Assembly: GCA_003561595.1 (NCBI GenBank)
Contig: PWWF01000397.1
Location: 1 to 14,615, forward strand
Reading direction: 5' to 3'
Source: Paracoccaceae bacterium
GTDB taxonomy: Bacteria > Pseudomonadota > Alphaproteobacteria > Rhodobacterales > Rhodobacteraceae
DNA length: 14,615 nucleotides
Made by a program: the position numbers and the translations under genes. Numbering within the stretch: the stretch's first letter is position 1; every line of letters starts with the position of its first letter. Positions 7,711-14,615 of the stretch are shown piece after piece. The notes beneath the pieces are model-generated. The model had not been told where the DNA came from, did no database searches, and worked only from the letters and a program-made list of their open reading frames with translations.

Positions 7711-8232
7711 ATGAGCCTGCGTCCCATATTGATCCACCCTGATCCGCGCCTCAAGAAGCGCTGCGCCCCGGTCGAAAGCATCACGCCCGAGATCGGCAAG
7801 CTGGCCGAGGACATGCTGGAGACGATGTATGATGCCCCCGGTGTGGGGCTGGCCGCACCGCAGGTCGGTGTGCTGACGCGCCTGTTCGTGATGGATTGCG
7901 TGAAGGAAGAGGGGGCCGCGCCGCACCCGATGGTGCTGATCAACCCCGAGATCGTCAGCACCTCGGATGAGGTGAACACGTATGAGGAAGGCTGCCTCTC
8001 GATCCCCGAACAATATGCCGAGGTGACGCGCCCCGCGCGCGTAGTGATGCGCTGGACAGGTCTGGATGGCGCGCGGCTGGAAGAGGAATTCGACGGCCTC
8101 TGGGCGACCTGTGCGCAGCATGAGCTGGACCATCTGGACGGGCGTCTGTTCATCGACCATCTGGGCGCGATCAAGCGCGGGATGATCACCCGCAAGATGG
8201 CCAAGCTGAAGCGCGAGAAGGCGCGGGGGTGA
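7711..8232 (+). CDS. def: Peptide deformylase
   Basis: This enzyme removes the formyl group from the N-terminal methionine of nascent proteins at the ribosome exit. The 173-residue protein has all three family motifs. [10 protein letters not shown] (44-53) is motif I. EEGCLSIP contains the metal-ligand Cys95. QHELDH contains ligands His137 and His141 and the catalytic Glu138. The start at ATG 7711 gives the standard N-terminus MSLRPILIHPDPRLKK. An in-frame GTG at 7687 would add eight unconserved residues. It is the first gene of def / def-like / fmt; its TGA overlaps the next gene's GTG start by 4 nt (GTGA), implying translational coupling. Confidence 0.97.
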   Translation: MSLRPILIHPDPRLKKRCAPVESITPEIGKLAEDMLETMYDAPGVGLAAPQVGVLTRLFVMDCVKEEGAAPHPMVLINPEIVSTSDEVNTYEEGCLSIPEQYAEVTRPARVVMRWTGLDGARLEEEFDGLWATCAQHELDHLDGRLFIDHLGAIKRGMITRKMAKLKREKARG

Positions 8233-8726
8233 GCGTCCGGCGCTGCATTCCATGGCCCGACCCGCGCCCGCGCCGCGGAGCAGACCCCGTGGCCGTGATC
8301 ACCGATGAGGTGCGGGCAATCTGGGCCGACATGATCGACACGATGGAAGCAATGCCTGGGGTGGGGCTTGCCGCGCCGCAGATCGGGGTGATGCGGCAAC
8401 TGGCGGTGGTCGATGCCTCGGACACGCGCGGGCAGGCCGTGCGCATGGCGAACCCGGTGGTCCTGCATGCAAGCCACCAGATGCGCCCCCATGACGAGGC
8501 CAGCCCCAACCTGCCCGGCGTCTCTGCCCGAATAGAGCGCCCGCGGGCCGTGACAGTGCGGTTCCTGAACGCGGATGGCGCAGAGGAAGAGCGCGATTTC
8601 GTGGGGCTCTGGGCCACAAGTGTGCAGCACCAGATCGACCACCTGGCCGGGCGGATGTATTTCGACCATCTGGGCCGTGTGAAACGCGACATGCTGCTGC
8701 GCCGCGCGCGTAAGGTGGGTCGATGA
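8229..8726 (+). CDS. Peptide deformylase-like protein, probably catalytically impaired
   Basis: The 165-residue protein is clearly homologous to deformylase along its whole length. Motif [11 protein letters not shown] (44-53), is intact. Motif II reads EASPNLPG where active enzymes have EGCLSIP, so the metal-ligand Cys is Ser92. Motif III reads QHQIDH rather than QHELDH: both His ligands remain (134 and 138) but the catalytic Glu is Gln135. Losing both a metal ligand and the general acid/base makes normal deformylase activity unlikely. The reading frame is intact, so the protein is probably kept for another purpose, such as binding or an accessory role. The start is GTG 8229, overlapping the def stop. 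The last five residues (RKVGR) and the TGA come from a REP palindrome that also holds the fmt start; the two genes overlap as ATGA. It is often annotated simply as def. Confidence 0.9.
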   Translation: MSVRRCIPWPDPRPRRGADPVAVITDEVRAIWADMIDTMEAMPGVGLAAPQIGVMRQLAVVDASDTRGQAVRMANPVVLHASHQMRPHDEASPNLPGVSARIERPRAVTVRFLNADGAEEERDFVGLWATSVQHQIDHLAGRMYFDHLGRVKRDMLLRRARKVGR

Positions 8727-8737
8727 CCCACCCTACG
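8709..8737 (+). repeat. REP element 1, at the def-like/fmt junction
   Basis: GTAA (8710-8713) is followed by GGTGGGT (8714-8720), a 5-nt spacer and ACCCACC (8726-8732). The flanks CGTA and TACG extend the palindrome to nearly 29 bp with one mismatch. Read on the other strand the element begins GTAG-GGTGGGT. It matches three further copies near the RAYT gene but has a spacer one base longer. The spacer contains the fmt ATG and part of the stop codon of the preceding gene. Confidence 0.82.
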
Positions 8738-9646
8738 ACACGGTTGCGCGTGGTGTTCATGGGAACGCCCGATTTTTCGGTCCCCGCGCTGGAGGCCCTG
8801 CATCGTGCGCATGAGATCGTCTGCGTCTATACCCAGCCGCCACGCCCGGCAGGGCGCGGCAAGCAGCCCCGCCTGACACCCGTTCATGCGCGCGCAGACG
8901 CGCTGGGCCTGCCAGTGCGCCACCCGATCTCGCTGAAAGGGACAGAGGAGCAGGCGGAGTTGGCAGCGCTCGAGGCAGATGTCGCCGTCGTGGTGGCCTA
9001 TGGGCTGATCCTGCCGCAACCGGTTCTGGACGCGCCGCGCTTCGGCTGCCTGAACATCCATGCGTCGCTCTTGCCACGCTGGCGCGGGGCGGCGCCCATT
9101 CAGCGCGCAATCATGGCGGGCGATGCGCAGACGGGCGTGTGCATCATGCAGATGGAGGCGGGGCTAGATACCGGGCCGGTCCTGCTGCGCGCTGCAACAC
9201 CGATCACCGAGGCCGACACCGCGCAGCATCTGCATGACCGGCTGTCCCGGATGGGGGCAGAACTGATCGCCGAGGCGCTGGCCAGGCTGCCGGAATTGAC
9301 CCCCGAAGTGCAGTCCGACCACGGCGTGAGCTATGCGGCCAAGATAGACAAATCCGAGGCGCGGGTGGACTGGTCCCGCCCGGCGCGCGAGGTCGCGCGC
9401 CAGATACGCGGGCTGTCGCCCTTCCCCGGGGCGTGGTGCGAGGCTCCGTTCGGGCGGCTGAAACTGCTGGATGCGCAGGCGGTTGAGGGGCAGGGCACAC
9501 CCGGGCAGGTGCTGGACGGGCTGACAATTGCCTGCGGCGAAGGGGCGGTTGCCGTGACGAAGGTGCAACGCGAGGGCAAGCGCGTGCTCGCTGCCGAGGA
9601 CTATCTGCGCGGGACGGACGAACTGCGCGGCTGCATCCTGTCGTAA
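8723..9646 (+). CDS. fmt: Methionyl-tRNA formyltransferase
   Basis: Fmt transfers a formyl group from 10-formyltetrahydrofolate to Met-tRNA(fMet), making the initiator tRNA. The 307-residue protein has the N-terminal Rossmann domain starting [18 protein letters not shown]. The active site is [18 protein letters not shown] (catalytic Asn and His), with the Asp of [10 protein letters not shown]. The C-terminal tRNA-binding domain begins around [15 protein letters not shown]. Starting at ATG 8723 gives the usual few residues before the first strand. An internal ATG at 8759 would delete that strand. The first residues (MTHPT) are encoded by REP element 1, whose TAAGGTGG (8711-8718) serves as a near-consensus ribosome-binding site. 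The TAA stop lies in REP element 2. The gene partners def functionally and positionally. Confidence 0.97.
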   Translation: MTHPTTRLRVVFMGTPDFSVPALEALHRAHEIVCVYTQPPRPAGRGKQPRLTPVHARADALGLPVRHPISLKGTEEQAELAALEADVAVVVAYGLILPQPVLDAPRFGCLNIHASLLPRWRGAAPIQRAIMAGDAQTGVCIMQMEAGLDTGPVLLRAATPITEADTAQHLHDRLSRMGAELIAEALARLPELTPEVQSDHGVSYAAKIDKSEARVDWSRPAREVARQIRGLSPFPGAWCEAPFGRLKLLDAQAVEGQGTPGQVLDGLTIACGEGAVAVTKVQREGKRVLAAEDYLRGTDELRGCILS

Positions 9647-9666
9647 GGTGGGTGGCAACCCACCCT
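9643..9666 (+). repeat. REP element 2, containing the fmt stop codon
   Basis: GTAA (9643-9646), GGTGGGT (9647-9653), spacer GGCA and ACCCACC (9658-9664) follow the same pattern as the other copies. The TAA of GTAA is the fmt stop codon. GGGTGGC (9650-9656) can alternatively pair with GCCACCC (9670-9676), so two exclusive hairpins are possible here. Confidence 0.85.
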
Positions 9667-9723
9667 TCGGCCACCCTCGATAATTTACCGCTGGTTAAAG
9701 ATGATCGGGTTAGCCTTTAGGCC

Positions 9724-10236
9724 ATGCCGGAGTATCGTCGTCGCCATGTGCCCGGGGGAAGCTATTTCTTCACGGTGAATCTCGAAGACCGGGAATCGCG
9801 TCTGCTGGTCGAGCAGATCGATATCCTGCGCGGCGCTTATCATTCGGTCTGCAAAGAGCATCCGTTCACCACCCAGGCCATCGTGATCCTGCCGGACCAT
9901 ATTCACGCTGTCTGGACCTTGCCGCCGGGTGATGCGAATTTCTCCACCCGCTGGAAGAAGATCAAGGCCCGGTTTTCGCGTGCGGTTCATTCCAGGGGGC
10001 TGGGATACGGCGTATCATTATCGCCAAGTCGCATAAGCCGGGGCGAGACGGGACCGTGGCAGAGGCGATTCTGGGAACACACGATCCGCGATCAGGCGGA
10101 TCTTGCCCACCATATTGCCTATTGCCACAACAACCCGGTCTGGCACGGGCTGGTTTCCGCGCCCGAGCAATGGCCGTATTCCAGTATCAAGCGATGTAAG
10201 GTGGGTGCCAACCCACCCGCTGTGTCGGGCGGCTGA
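9724..10236 (+). CDS. REP-associated tyrosine transposase (RAYT, Y1_Tnp/IS200-like)
   Basis: The 170-residue protein belongs to the single-domain Y1 HUH nuclease superfamily. The start MPEYRRRHVPGGSYFFTVNL is the typical RAYT N-terminus. ILPDHIHAVW contains the HUH metal-binding pair His59 and His61. PWQRRFWEHTIRD and HIAYCHNNPVWHGLV are the C-terminal RAYT signatures; Tyr133 is the likely nucleophile. RAYTs cut single-stranded REP hairpins next to a short guide sequence. Four matching palindromes lie within 1.5 kb, two of them flanking this gene and one in its 3' end. Residues 158-165 (CKVGANPP) are encoded by that REP copy, so the native C-terminus may have been replaced. No insertion-sequence ends or partner orfB are present, which fits a domesticated single-copy RAYT. 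No clear ribosome-binding site precedes ATG 9724. Confidence 0.92.
   Translation: MPEYRRRHVPGGSYFFTVNLEDRESRLLVEQIDILRGAYHSVCKEHPFTTQAIVILPDHIHAVWTLPPGDANFSTRWKKIKARFSRAVHSRGLGYGVSLSPSRISRGETGPWQRRFWEHTIRDQADLAHHIAYCHNNPVWHGLVSAPEQWPYSSIKRCKVGANPPAVSGG
10196..10218 (+). repeat. REP element 3, inside the RAYT 3' end
   Basis: GTAA (10196-10199), GGTGGGT (10200-10206), spacer GCCA and ACCCACC (10211-10217). It is in the coding frame of the transposase and supplies eight of its last thirteen codons. It forms an inverted pair with element 4, with 18 bp between them, the arrangement called a BIME in other bacteria. Confidence 0.85.
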
Positions 10237-10259
10237 GGGTGGGTTCACACCCACCTTAC
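10237..10259 (-). repeat. REP element 4, between RAYT and metK (inverted copy)
   Basis: On the minus strand it reads GTAA (10259-10256), GGTGGGT (10255-10249), spacer GTGA and ACCCACC (10244-10238). It sits between the ends of two convergent genes: 4 nt past the metK stop and immediately after the RAYT stop. The hairpin may act as a terminator or 3'-end stabiliser for either mRNA; no T tract is present. Confidence 0.85.
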
Positions 10260-10263
10260 AAGA

Positions 10264-11430
10264 TCACACGTTCTTTTTCAGCGTATCGACCAGATCCGTC
10301 CGCTCCCACGAGAACCCGCCATCCGCTTCGGGCGCCCGCCCGAAATGACCATAGGCCGCAGTGCGCGCATAGATCGGGCGGTTCAGGCCCAGATGGGTGC
10401 GAATGCCCAGCGGGGTCAGGTCCATTGACTGCGCGATGACCTGTTCGATCGCCTCATCCTCGACCTGGCCGGTGCCATGCGTATCGACATAGATCGACAA
10501 GGGCCGCGCAACCCCGATCGCGTAGGAGATCTGCAGCGTGCAGCGCCGCGCCAGCCCTGCCGCGACCACGTTCTTTGCCAGATAACGTGCCGCGTAGGCC
10601 GCCGAACGATCCACCTTGGTCGGGTCCTTCCCTGAAAAAGCCCCGCCCCCATGCGGGGCCGACCCGCCATAGGTATCGACGATGATCTTGCGCCCGGTCA
10701 GCCCGGCATCGCCATCGGGCCCGCCGATCACGAAGGTCCCTGTCGGGTTCACCCACCATTCCGTCCGCTCGGTCAGCCAGTCGGCGGGTAACACCTCGCG
10801 GATATGCGGCTCGACAATGGCGCGTATATCGTCCGAGCTTTGCGTCGCATCCGCATGCTGGGTCGAGAGCACAAGCTGCGTCACCTCGACCGGCTTGCCG
10901 CCCTCATAGCGCAGCGAAAGCTGGGTTTTCGCATCGGGCCGCAGGCTCGGTTCGGCACCGGATTTCCGTGCTTCGGCCAGTCGGCGCAGGATGGCATGGG
11001 AATACTGGATCGGTGCGGGCATCAGATCGGGCGTTTCATCCACGGCATAGCCGAACATGATGCCCTGATCACCGGCCCCGTCCCGTGACACGCCCTGCCA
11101 GATATGGGCGGATTGCTCATGCAGGAAATTCAGCACATGGCAGGTGTTCCAGTGGAACTTTTCCTGCTCGTACCCGATATCCTTGATGCAGTCGCGCGCA
11201 ATCTGGGGGATGCGGCCCATGTAATCCTTCAGCCGGTCGGGATCGCTCAGCCCCACCTCACCGCCAATAACAACGAGCGATGATGTCGCAAAGGTCTCAC
11301 ACGCAACACGCGCGGTTTCCTCTTCTGCCAGCAGCGCATCCAGCACAGCATCCGAGATACGGTCGCAGACCTTGTCGGGGTGCCCTTCGGAGACGGATTC
11401 CGAAGTGAAAATGTAATTCTGCCGCGCCAT
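10264..11430 (-). CDS. metK: S-adenosylmethionine synthetase
   Basis: MetK makes SAM, the main methyl donor, from methionine and ATP in the cytoplasm. The 388-residue protein is full length with the family signatures in order. [16 protein letters not shown] is at the N-terminus, with the ATP-binding His in [17 protein letters not shown] follows in the first third, then the P-loop-like [16 protein letters not shown] around residues 258-273. The start is ATG 11430-11428, preceded by GGGCAGGC, a modest ribosome-binding site. It lies 115 nt downstream of the esterase gene on the same strand. That gap has an AT-rich patch (about 11480-11520) that could hold its promoter, but I could not place clear -35/-10 elements. 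The 3' end abuts a REP hairpin. Confidence 0.98.
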   Translation of the reverse strand: MARQNYIFTSESVSEGHPDKVCDRISDAVLDALLAEEETARVACETFATSSLVVIGGEVGLSDPDRLKDYMGRIPQIARDCIKDIGYEQEKFHWNTCHVLNFLHEQSAHIWQGVSRDGAGDQGIMFGYAVDETPDLMPAPIQYSHAILRRLAEARKSGAEPSLRPDAKTQLSLRYEGGKPVEVTQLVLSTQHADATQSSDDIRAIVEPHIREVLPADWLTERTEWWVNPTGTFVIGGPDGDAGLTGRKIIVDTYGGSAPHGGGAFSGKDPTKVDRSAAYAARYLAKNVVAAGLARRCTLQISYAIGVARPLSIYVDTHGTGQVEDEAIEQVIAQSMDLTPLGIRTHLGLNRPIYARTAAYGHFGRAPEADGGFSWERTDLVDTLKKNV

Positions 11431-11545
11431 GCCTGCCCACCCGTTCTGTCACCACCCGAGCGCGCCACAAACGCCCGGATTTCCAAATTGCAATCGAGTT
11501 GCCATTAGCAAGAAAGCACAGGGGCGGCAACGGGCCAGCGCAATC

Positions 11546-12271
11546 TCAGCCGCGCTCTGACAGCACCTGTTCGAGGAAGGCCTGCACCTCTGGCCCGATC
11601 CCTTCGACAATCAGCGCGACACCGTCGGCATTGGGGTGAATATGATCGTCCTGCATCAGATCGGAAAAGCTTTGTCCGGCATCGGCCTTGTCGGACAGGG
11701 GCTGCATGAAATCGGGGTAAAGCGGCACATCATGAATGCCCGCCAGATCAACATACATCCGCTCGAACGCGCGCTGGAATTCGGGGCCGTAATTTCCCGG
11801 CGCGGGCAGCCCGGCCAGCATGGCTGGTATCCCCTCGCGTCCCAGCCGCGACAATATACCGTCCAGGTTCTCGCGGCTGGCCTCGGGGTTGATCCCGCGC
11901 AACAGATCATTGCCACCCAGAATCACCAGCATCGCATCCACAGGCTCGGCCAGTGTCCAGTCCATCCGTGACAGCCCGCCTGCCGTGGTATCGCCCGATA
12001 CGCCCGCATTGATCACGTCCACGTCAAGCCCCTGGTCCTGCAACCAGCCCTGCAGTTGCGGCACGAATCCGTCATCGCTTGGCAACCCGTAGCCTTGCGT
12101 CAGGGAATCCCCCAATGCCACAAGCCGCAAGGGTTCGGACGCGGCACCGACGGGAATTGCCAGCAGCAGCGTGAAGCCCACAATCGCCGCAGTGCAGCGG
12201 TTGCCGATTGCCCGCGCGGCCCCATATGCTGAAGACGCCGCGACTCGAAGGATGGTTTGAATGACGGACAT
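11546..12271 (-). CDS. tesA: GDSL-family arylesterase / acyl-CoA thioesterase I-like (TesA), exported
   Basis: The 241-residue protein is an SGNH hydrolase. Block I is VALGDSLTQGYGLP with nucleophile Ser56. Block III is GGNDLLRG. Block V is DDHIHPNADG, giving catalytic Asp209 and His212. A hydrophobic segment (FTLLLAIPVGAA, residues 33-44) before the mature domain is a signal peptide, so the enzyme should act in the periplasm on esters or acyl thioesters. The leader is long (about 45 residues) from ATG 12271. A GTG at residue 31 would leave almost no basic region, so I keep the ATG, with GAGAG as a weak ribosome-binding site. The start overlaps the divergent ABC ATPase gene by 11 bp, as with tesA/ybbA in E. 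coli. Confidence 0.92.
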   Translation of the reverse strand: MSVIQTILRVAASSAYGAARAIGNRCTAAIVGFTLLLAIPVGAASEPLRLVALGDSLTQGYGLPSDDGFVPQLQGWLQDQGLDVDVINAGVSGDTTAGGLSRMDWTLAEPVDAMLVILGGNDLLRGINPEASRENLDGILSRLGREGIPAMLAGLPAPGNYGPEFQRAFERMYVDLAGIHDVPLYPDFMQPLSDKADAGQSFSDLMQDDHIHPNADGVALIVEGIGPEVQAFLEQVLSERG

Positions 12272-12962
12272 GGTTCTCTCGCTGAAGGATGTGGACCTGA
12301 CATTGCAGGGCAATGCGGGGCCGGTGCATATTCTGCGCGACATAACGCTGGATGTGCCACGCGGCGAGACTTTGGGCCTGATCGGGCCATCGGGGTCGGG
12401 CAAATCGTCGCTCCTCATGCTGATGGGCGGGCTGGAACGCGCGACAGACGGGCAGGTGATGGCGCTGGGCCACGATCTGACCAATCTGGGCGAAAACGCG
12501 CTGGCCCGGTTTCGCAGAGAGCATATGGGGGTGGTGTTCCAGTCTTTCCACCTGATCCCCACCATGACAGCCCTTGAAAATGTCGCGACCCCGCTGGAAC
12601 TGGCAGGCCGTCGGGACGCTTTCGACCGCGCCGAGGACGAATTGCGCGCGGTCGGGCTGGGCCACCGGATGGACCATTACCCCGCCCAGCTATCGGGCGG
12701 TGAACAGCAGCGCGTCGCGCTGGCCCGCGCCGCCGCCCCGCGCCCCGATATCCTGCTGGCGGATGAACCGACCGGAAATCTGGATGGCCCGAACGGGCAG
12801 GCGATCATGGATATGCTGTTCGGGCTGCGCGACCGGCACGGCGCGACGCTGATCCTTGTGACGCACGCGCCCGAGCTTGCGGCGCGCTGTGACCGGGTCA
12901 TCCGGCTGGCCGACGGCGCCATCGCGGGCGAGGACCGCCACCGCGCCGAGGCCGCCGAATGA
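12261..12962 (+). CDS. ybbA: ABC transporter ATP-binding protein, YbbA/LolD-like
   Basis: The 233-residue ATPase has Walker A GPSGSGKSS (42-50), Q-loop FQSF, signature LSGGEQQR (144-151), Walker B ILLADEPTG (from 164) and the switch His in VTHAPEL. The DEPTGNLD form places it with the MacB/LolD/FtsE group, which pairs with FtsX-type permeases. The start at ATG 12261 has AAGGA 8 nt upstream. A second ATG at 12270 has no such site. Its stop overlaps the permease start (ATGA), so the two are translationally coupled and should form one complex. Placement next to a TesA gene and an 800-residue-type permease matches E. coli ybbA/ybbP. The transported substrate is unknown, though the link to an esterase suggests lipid or lysophospholipid handling. 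Confidence 0.93.
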   Translation: MTDMVLSLKDVDLTLQGNAGPVHILRDITLDVPRGETLGLIGPSGSGKSSLLMLMGGLERATDGQVMALGHDLTNLGENALARFRREHMGVVFQSFHLIPTMTALENVATPLELAGRRDAFDRAEDELRAVGLGHRMDHYPAQLSGGEQQRVALARAAAPRPDILLADEPTGNLDGPNGQAIMDMLFGLRDRHGATLILVTHAPELAARCDRVIRLADGAIAGEDRHRAEAAE

Positions 12963-14615
12963 GCGCCGTCGCCTGGAACATCGCCCGGCGCGAGCTGCGC
13001 GGCGGCTTGCGCGGCTTCTGGGTGTTTCTGGCCTGTCTGACATTGGGCGTGGGCGCGATTGCCGCCGTGGGCTCGGTGCGCGGGGCCATTGATGACGGGC
13101 TGGCACGCGAAGGGGCGACGCTGCTGGGGGGCGATGCGGAACTGCGCATGACCTACCGCTTTGCCACCGAGGATGAGCGCGCCTGGATGGACGGGGCGGC
13201 CGATCAGGTCTCGGAAGTGGTGGATTTCCGGTCGATGGCGATTGCCGGGACGGGCGATGATGCCGAACGCTCTGTCACGCAGGTCAAGGGCGCAGATGCC
13301 GCCTATCCGCTGGTGGGCACCGTGGGGCTGGAGCCTGCGATCCCGCTCGATCAGGCGCTGGGCGATCAGGACGGGCTGCCCGGCGGCGTGATGGAGCCGA
13401 TCCTGGCCGAACGCCTGGGGCTGGAGATTGGCGATACCTTTCGCCTGGGCGTGCAGGAGTTTCGCCTCAGCGCGCATCTGACGCGCGAACCCGACGGGCT
13501 GGGCGCGAATTTCGGCTTTGGCCCGCGCACCCTTGTGCGGACCGAGGCGCTGGCCAATGCCGAATTACTGGGCCCTGGCACGCTTTATGAGGTGAATTAC
13601 CGGCTGCTGCTGCCGGGCCAGAACCTGGATGCGGCGCGCGCCGCCACTACGGCCGAATTCGATGGCGCGGGCGTGCGCTGGCGCGACAGCCGCAATGCCG
13701 CGCCCCAGATCCGCAATGTGATCGAGCGCATTTCCTCCTTTCTGGTGCTGGTGGGGATCGCCGGGCTGGCCGTGGGCGGCGTGGGCGTCTCGGCGGCGGT
13801 GCGGACCTATCTGGATGGCAAGACCAAGGTGATCGCGACGCTCAAGACCATCGGGGCGGAAAGCCGCACGATCTTTGCCGTGTATTTCCTGCAGATCGGG
13901 GTGCTGACCGCGCTGGGGCTGGTGCTGGGGCTGGCATTGGGGGCGGTGGTGCCCTTTGCGGTCGCGCCGCTTGTCGCCGATCAGGTGCCGGTCGATCTGG
14001 TGGTGGGGCTGCAGCCGCAAGCGCTGGTCGAGGCTGCGATCTACGGCGCGATGACGGCGCTGATCTTCACGCTCTGGCCGCTGGCCCGGACCGAAGAGGT
14101 GCGCGCCGCCGCGATCTTTCGCGGCATGACCGAGGGGCGCGGCGGCTGGCCGCGCTGGCCCTATCTGGCCGCGACGCTGGCGCTGGTGGGGCTGCTGATC
14201 CTGACCACGGCCTGGTTTGCTGCCGTGCCAATGCTGGCCTATGCGACTGCGGGCGGGGTGATCGCGGCGCTGGCGGTGCTGACCGGCGCGGCGTTTCTGG
14301 TGCGCCTGCTGGCGGGTCGCTTGGCGCGGGCGCGCGCGCTGCGCGGACGGACTGCGCTGCGCATGGCGATGGGCGCGATCAGCAATCCGCGCGAAGGGGC
14401 AACCGCGGTGATCCTGTCGCTGGGGCTGGGGCTGACGGTGCTGGCGGCAGTGGGCCAGATCGACAGCAATCTGCGCCGCGCCATCACGCTCGATCTGCCC
14501 GACCGCGCGCCGAGCTATTTCTTCCTCGACATCCAGAATGAACAGCTAGAGGGGTTCCTGTCGCGGCTGGATGATGACGACAATGTGGACCGGGTGGAGA
14601 CCGCGCCCATGCTGC
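12959..14615 (+). CDS. ybbP: FtsX-like ABC permease, YbbP-type, 3' end beyond the window
   Basis: An open frame of 552 codons runs from ATG 12959 to the window edge without a stop. It opens with a cytoplasmic stretch (NIARRELRGGLRGFW) and a first membrane helix at about 20-40. A periplasmic domain follows, to about 255. Helices lie near 259-282, 305-340 and 358-378, forming an FtsX module with the typical KTKVIATLKTIGAESRTIFAVYF coupling region. Further helices are at 402-425 and 429-453, and a second ABC-type repeat begins at 462 (RGRTALRMAMGAI) with a helix at 482-500. The two-repeat layout is that of YbbP (about 800 residues), so roughly a third is missing. It overlaps the ATPase gene by 4 nt. 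It is a membrane partner for export or extraction of an unknown, probably lipidic, substrate. Confidence 0.92.
   Translation, partial: MSAVAWNIARRELRGGLRGFWVFLACLTLGVGAIAAVGSVRGAIDDGLAREGATLLGGDAELRMTYRFATEDERAWMDGAADQVSEVVDFRSMAIAGTGDDAERSVTQVKGADAAYPLVGTVGLEPAIPLDQALGDQDGLPGGVMEPILAERLGLEIGDTFRLGVQEFRLSAHLTREPDGLGANFGFGPRTLVRTEALANAELLGPGTLYEVNYRLLLPGQNLDAARAATTAEFDGAGVRWRDSRNAAPQIRNVIERISSFLVLVGIAGLAVGGVGVSAAVRTYLDGKTKVIATLKTIGAESRTIFAVYFLQIGVLTALGLVLGLALGAVVPFAVAPLVADQVPVDLVVGLQPQALVEAAIYGAMTALIFTLWPLARTEEVRAAAIFRGMTEGRGGWPRWPYLAATLALVGLLILTTAWFAAVPMLAYATAGGVIAALAVLTGAAFLVRLLAGRLARARALRGRTALRMAMGAISNPREGATAVILSLGLGLTVLAAVGQIDSNLRRAITLDLPDRAPSYFFLDIQNEQLEGFLSRLDDDDNVDRVETAPML

Noticed and set aside
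7614..9061. Long minus-strand open frames across def and the def-like gene
   Set aside because: They overlap a well-supported plus-strand operon and translate to low-complexity Arg/Ser/Pro-rich sequence.
1..14615. CRISPR arrays, prophage or integrase genes, insertion sequences with terminal inverted repeats, toxin-antitoxin pairs
   Set aside because: None seen. The only mobile-element signal is the RAYT gene and its REP palindromes.

Overview
The window comes from a high-GC alphaproteobacterial chromosome. The protein types and gene neighbourhoods point to the Rhodobacterales (Rhodobacteraceae); that assignment is inference, since no 16S or other marker lies here. Most genes are core housekeeping genes, so this is ordinary chromosome with one small mobile-element-derived patch.

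Layout, left to right. The 5' end of mobA (minus) leaves the window at base 1 and is divergent from a GNAT acetyltransferase (plus, 289-924). A tRNA-Val(CAC) and the heat-shock protease gene lon follow on the minus strand, lon ending in a strong hairpin terminator. Upstream of lon is a gap of about 0.6 kb with several hairpins and a possible sigma-32 promoter, but no convincing gene. Three more minus-strand genes follow: an MltB-type lytic transglycosylase with a peptidoglycan-binding domain, a glutathionyl-hydroquinone reductase, and a MalY/PatB-type PLP enzyme. Divergent from these is a tightly overlapping plus-strand operon: def, a second deformylase-like gene lacking key catalytic residues, and fmt. 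It handles formylation and deformylation of initiator methionine.

The most interesting part is 8.7-10.3 kb. A REP-associated tyrosine transposase (RAYT) gene sits between fmt and metK. Four copies of one short palindrome, GTAA-GGTGGGT-(4-5 nt)-ACCCACC, lie at the def-like/fmt junction, at the fmt stop codon, inside the RAYT 3' end, and between RAYT and metK. This looks like a RAYT with its cognate REP family. The REPs have become part of the host genes: one supplies the end of the deformylase-like gene and the ribosome-binding site and start codon of fmt, and another supplies the fmt stop codon.

To the right are metK (SAM synthetase) and a tesA-type GDSL esterase on the minus strand. The esterase starts head-to-head with, and overlaps, a plus-strand ABC ATPase gene. 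That gene is translationally coupled to an FtsX-like permease running off the right edge, giving the same layout as E. coli tesA/ybbA/ybbP.
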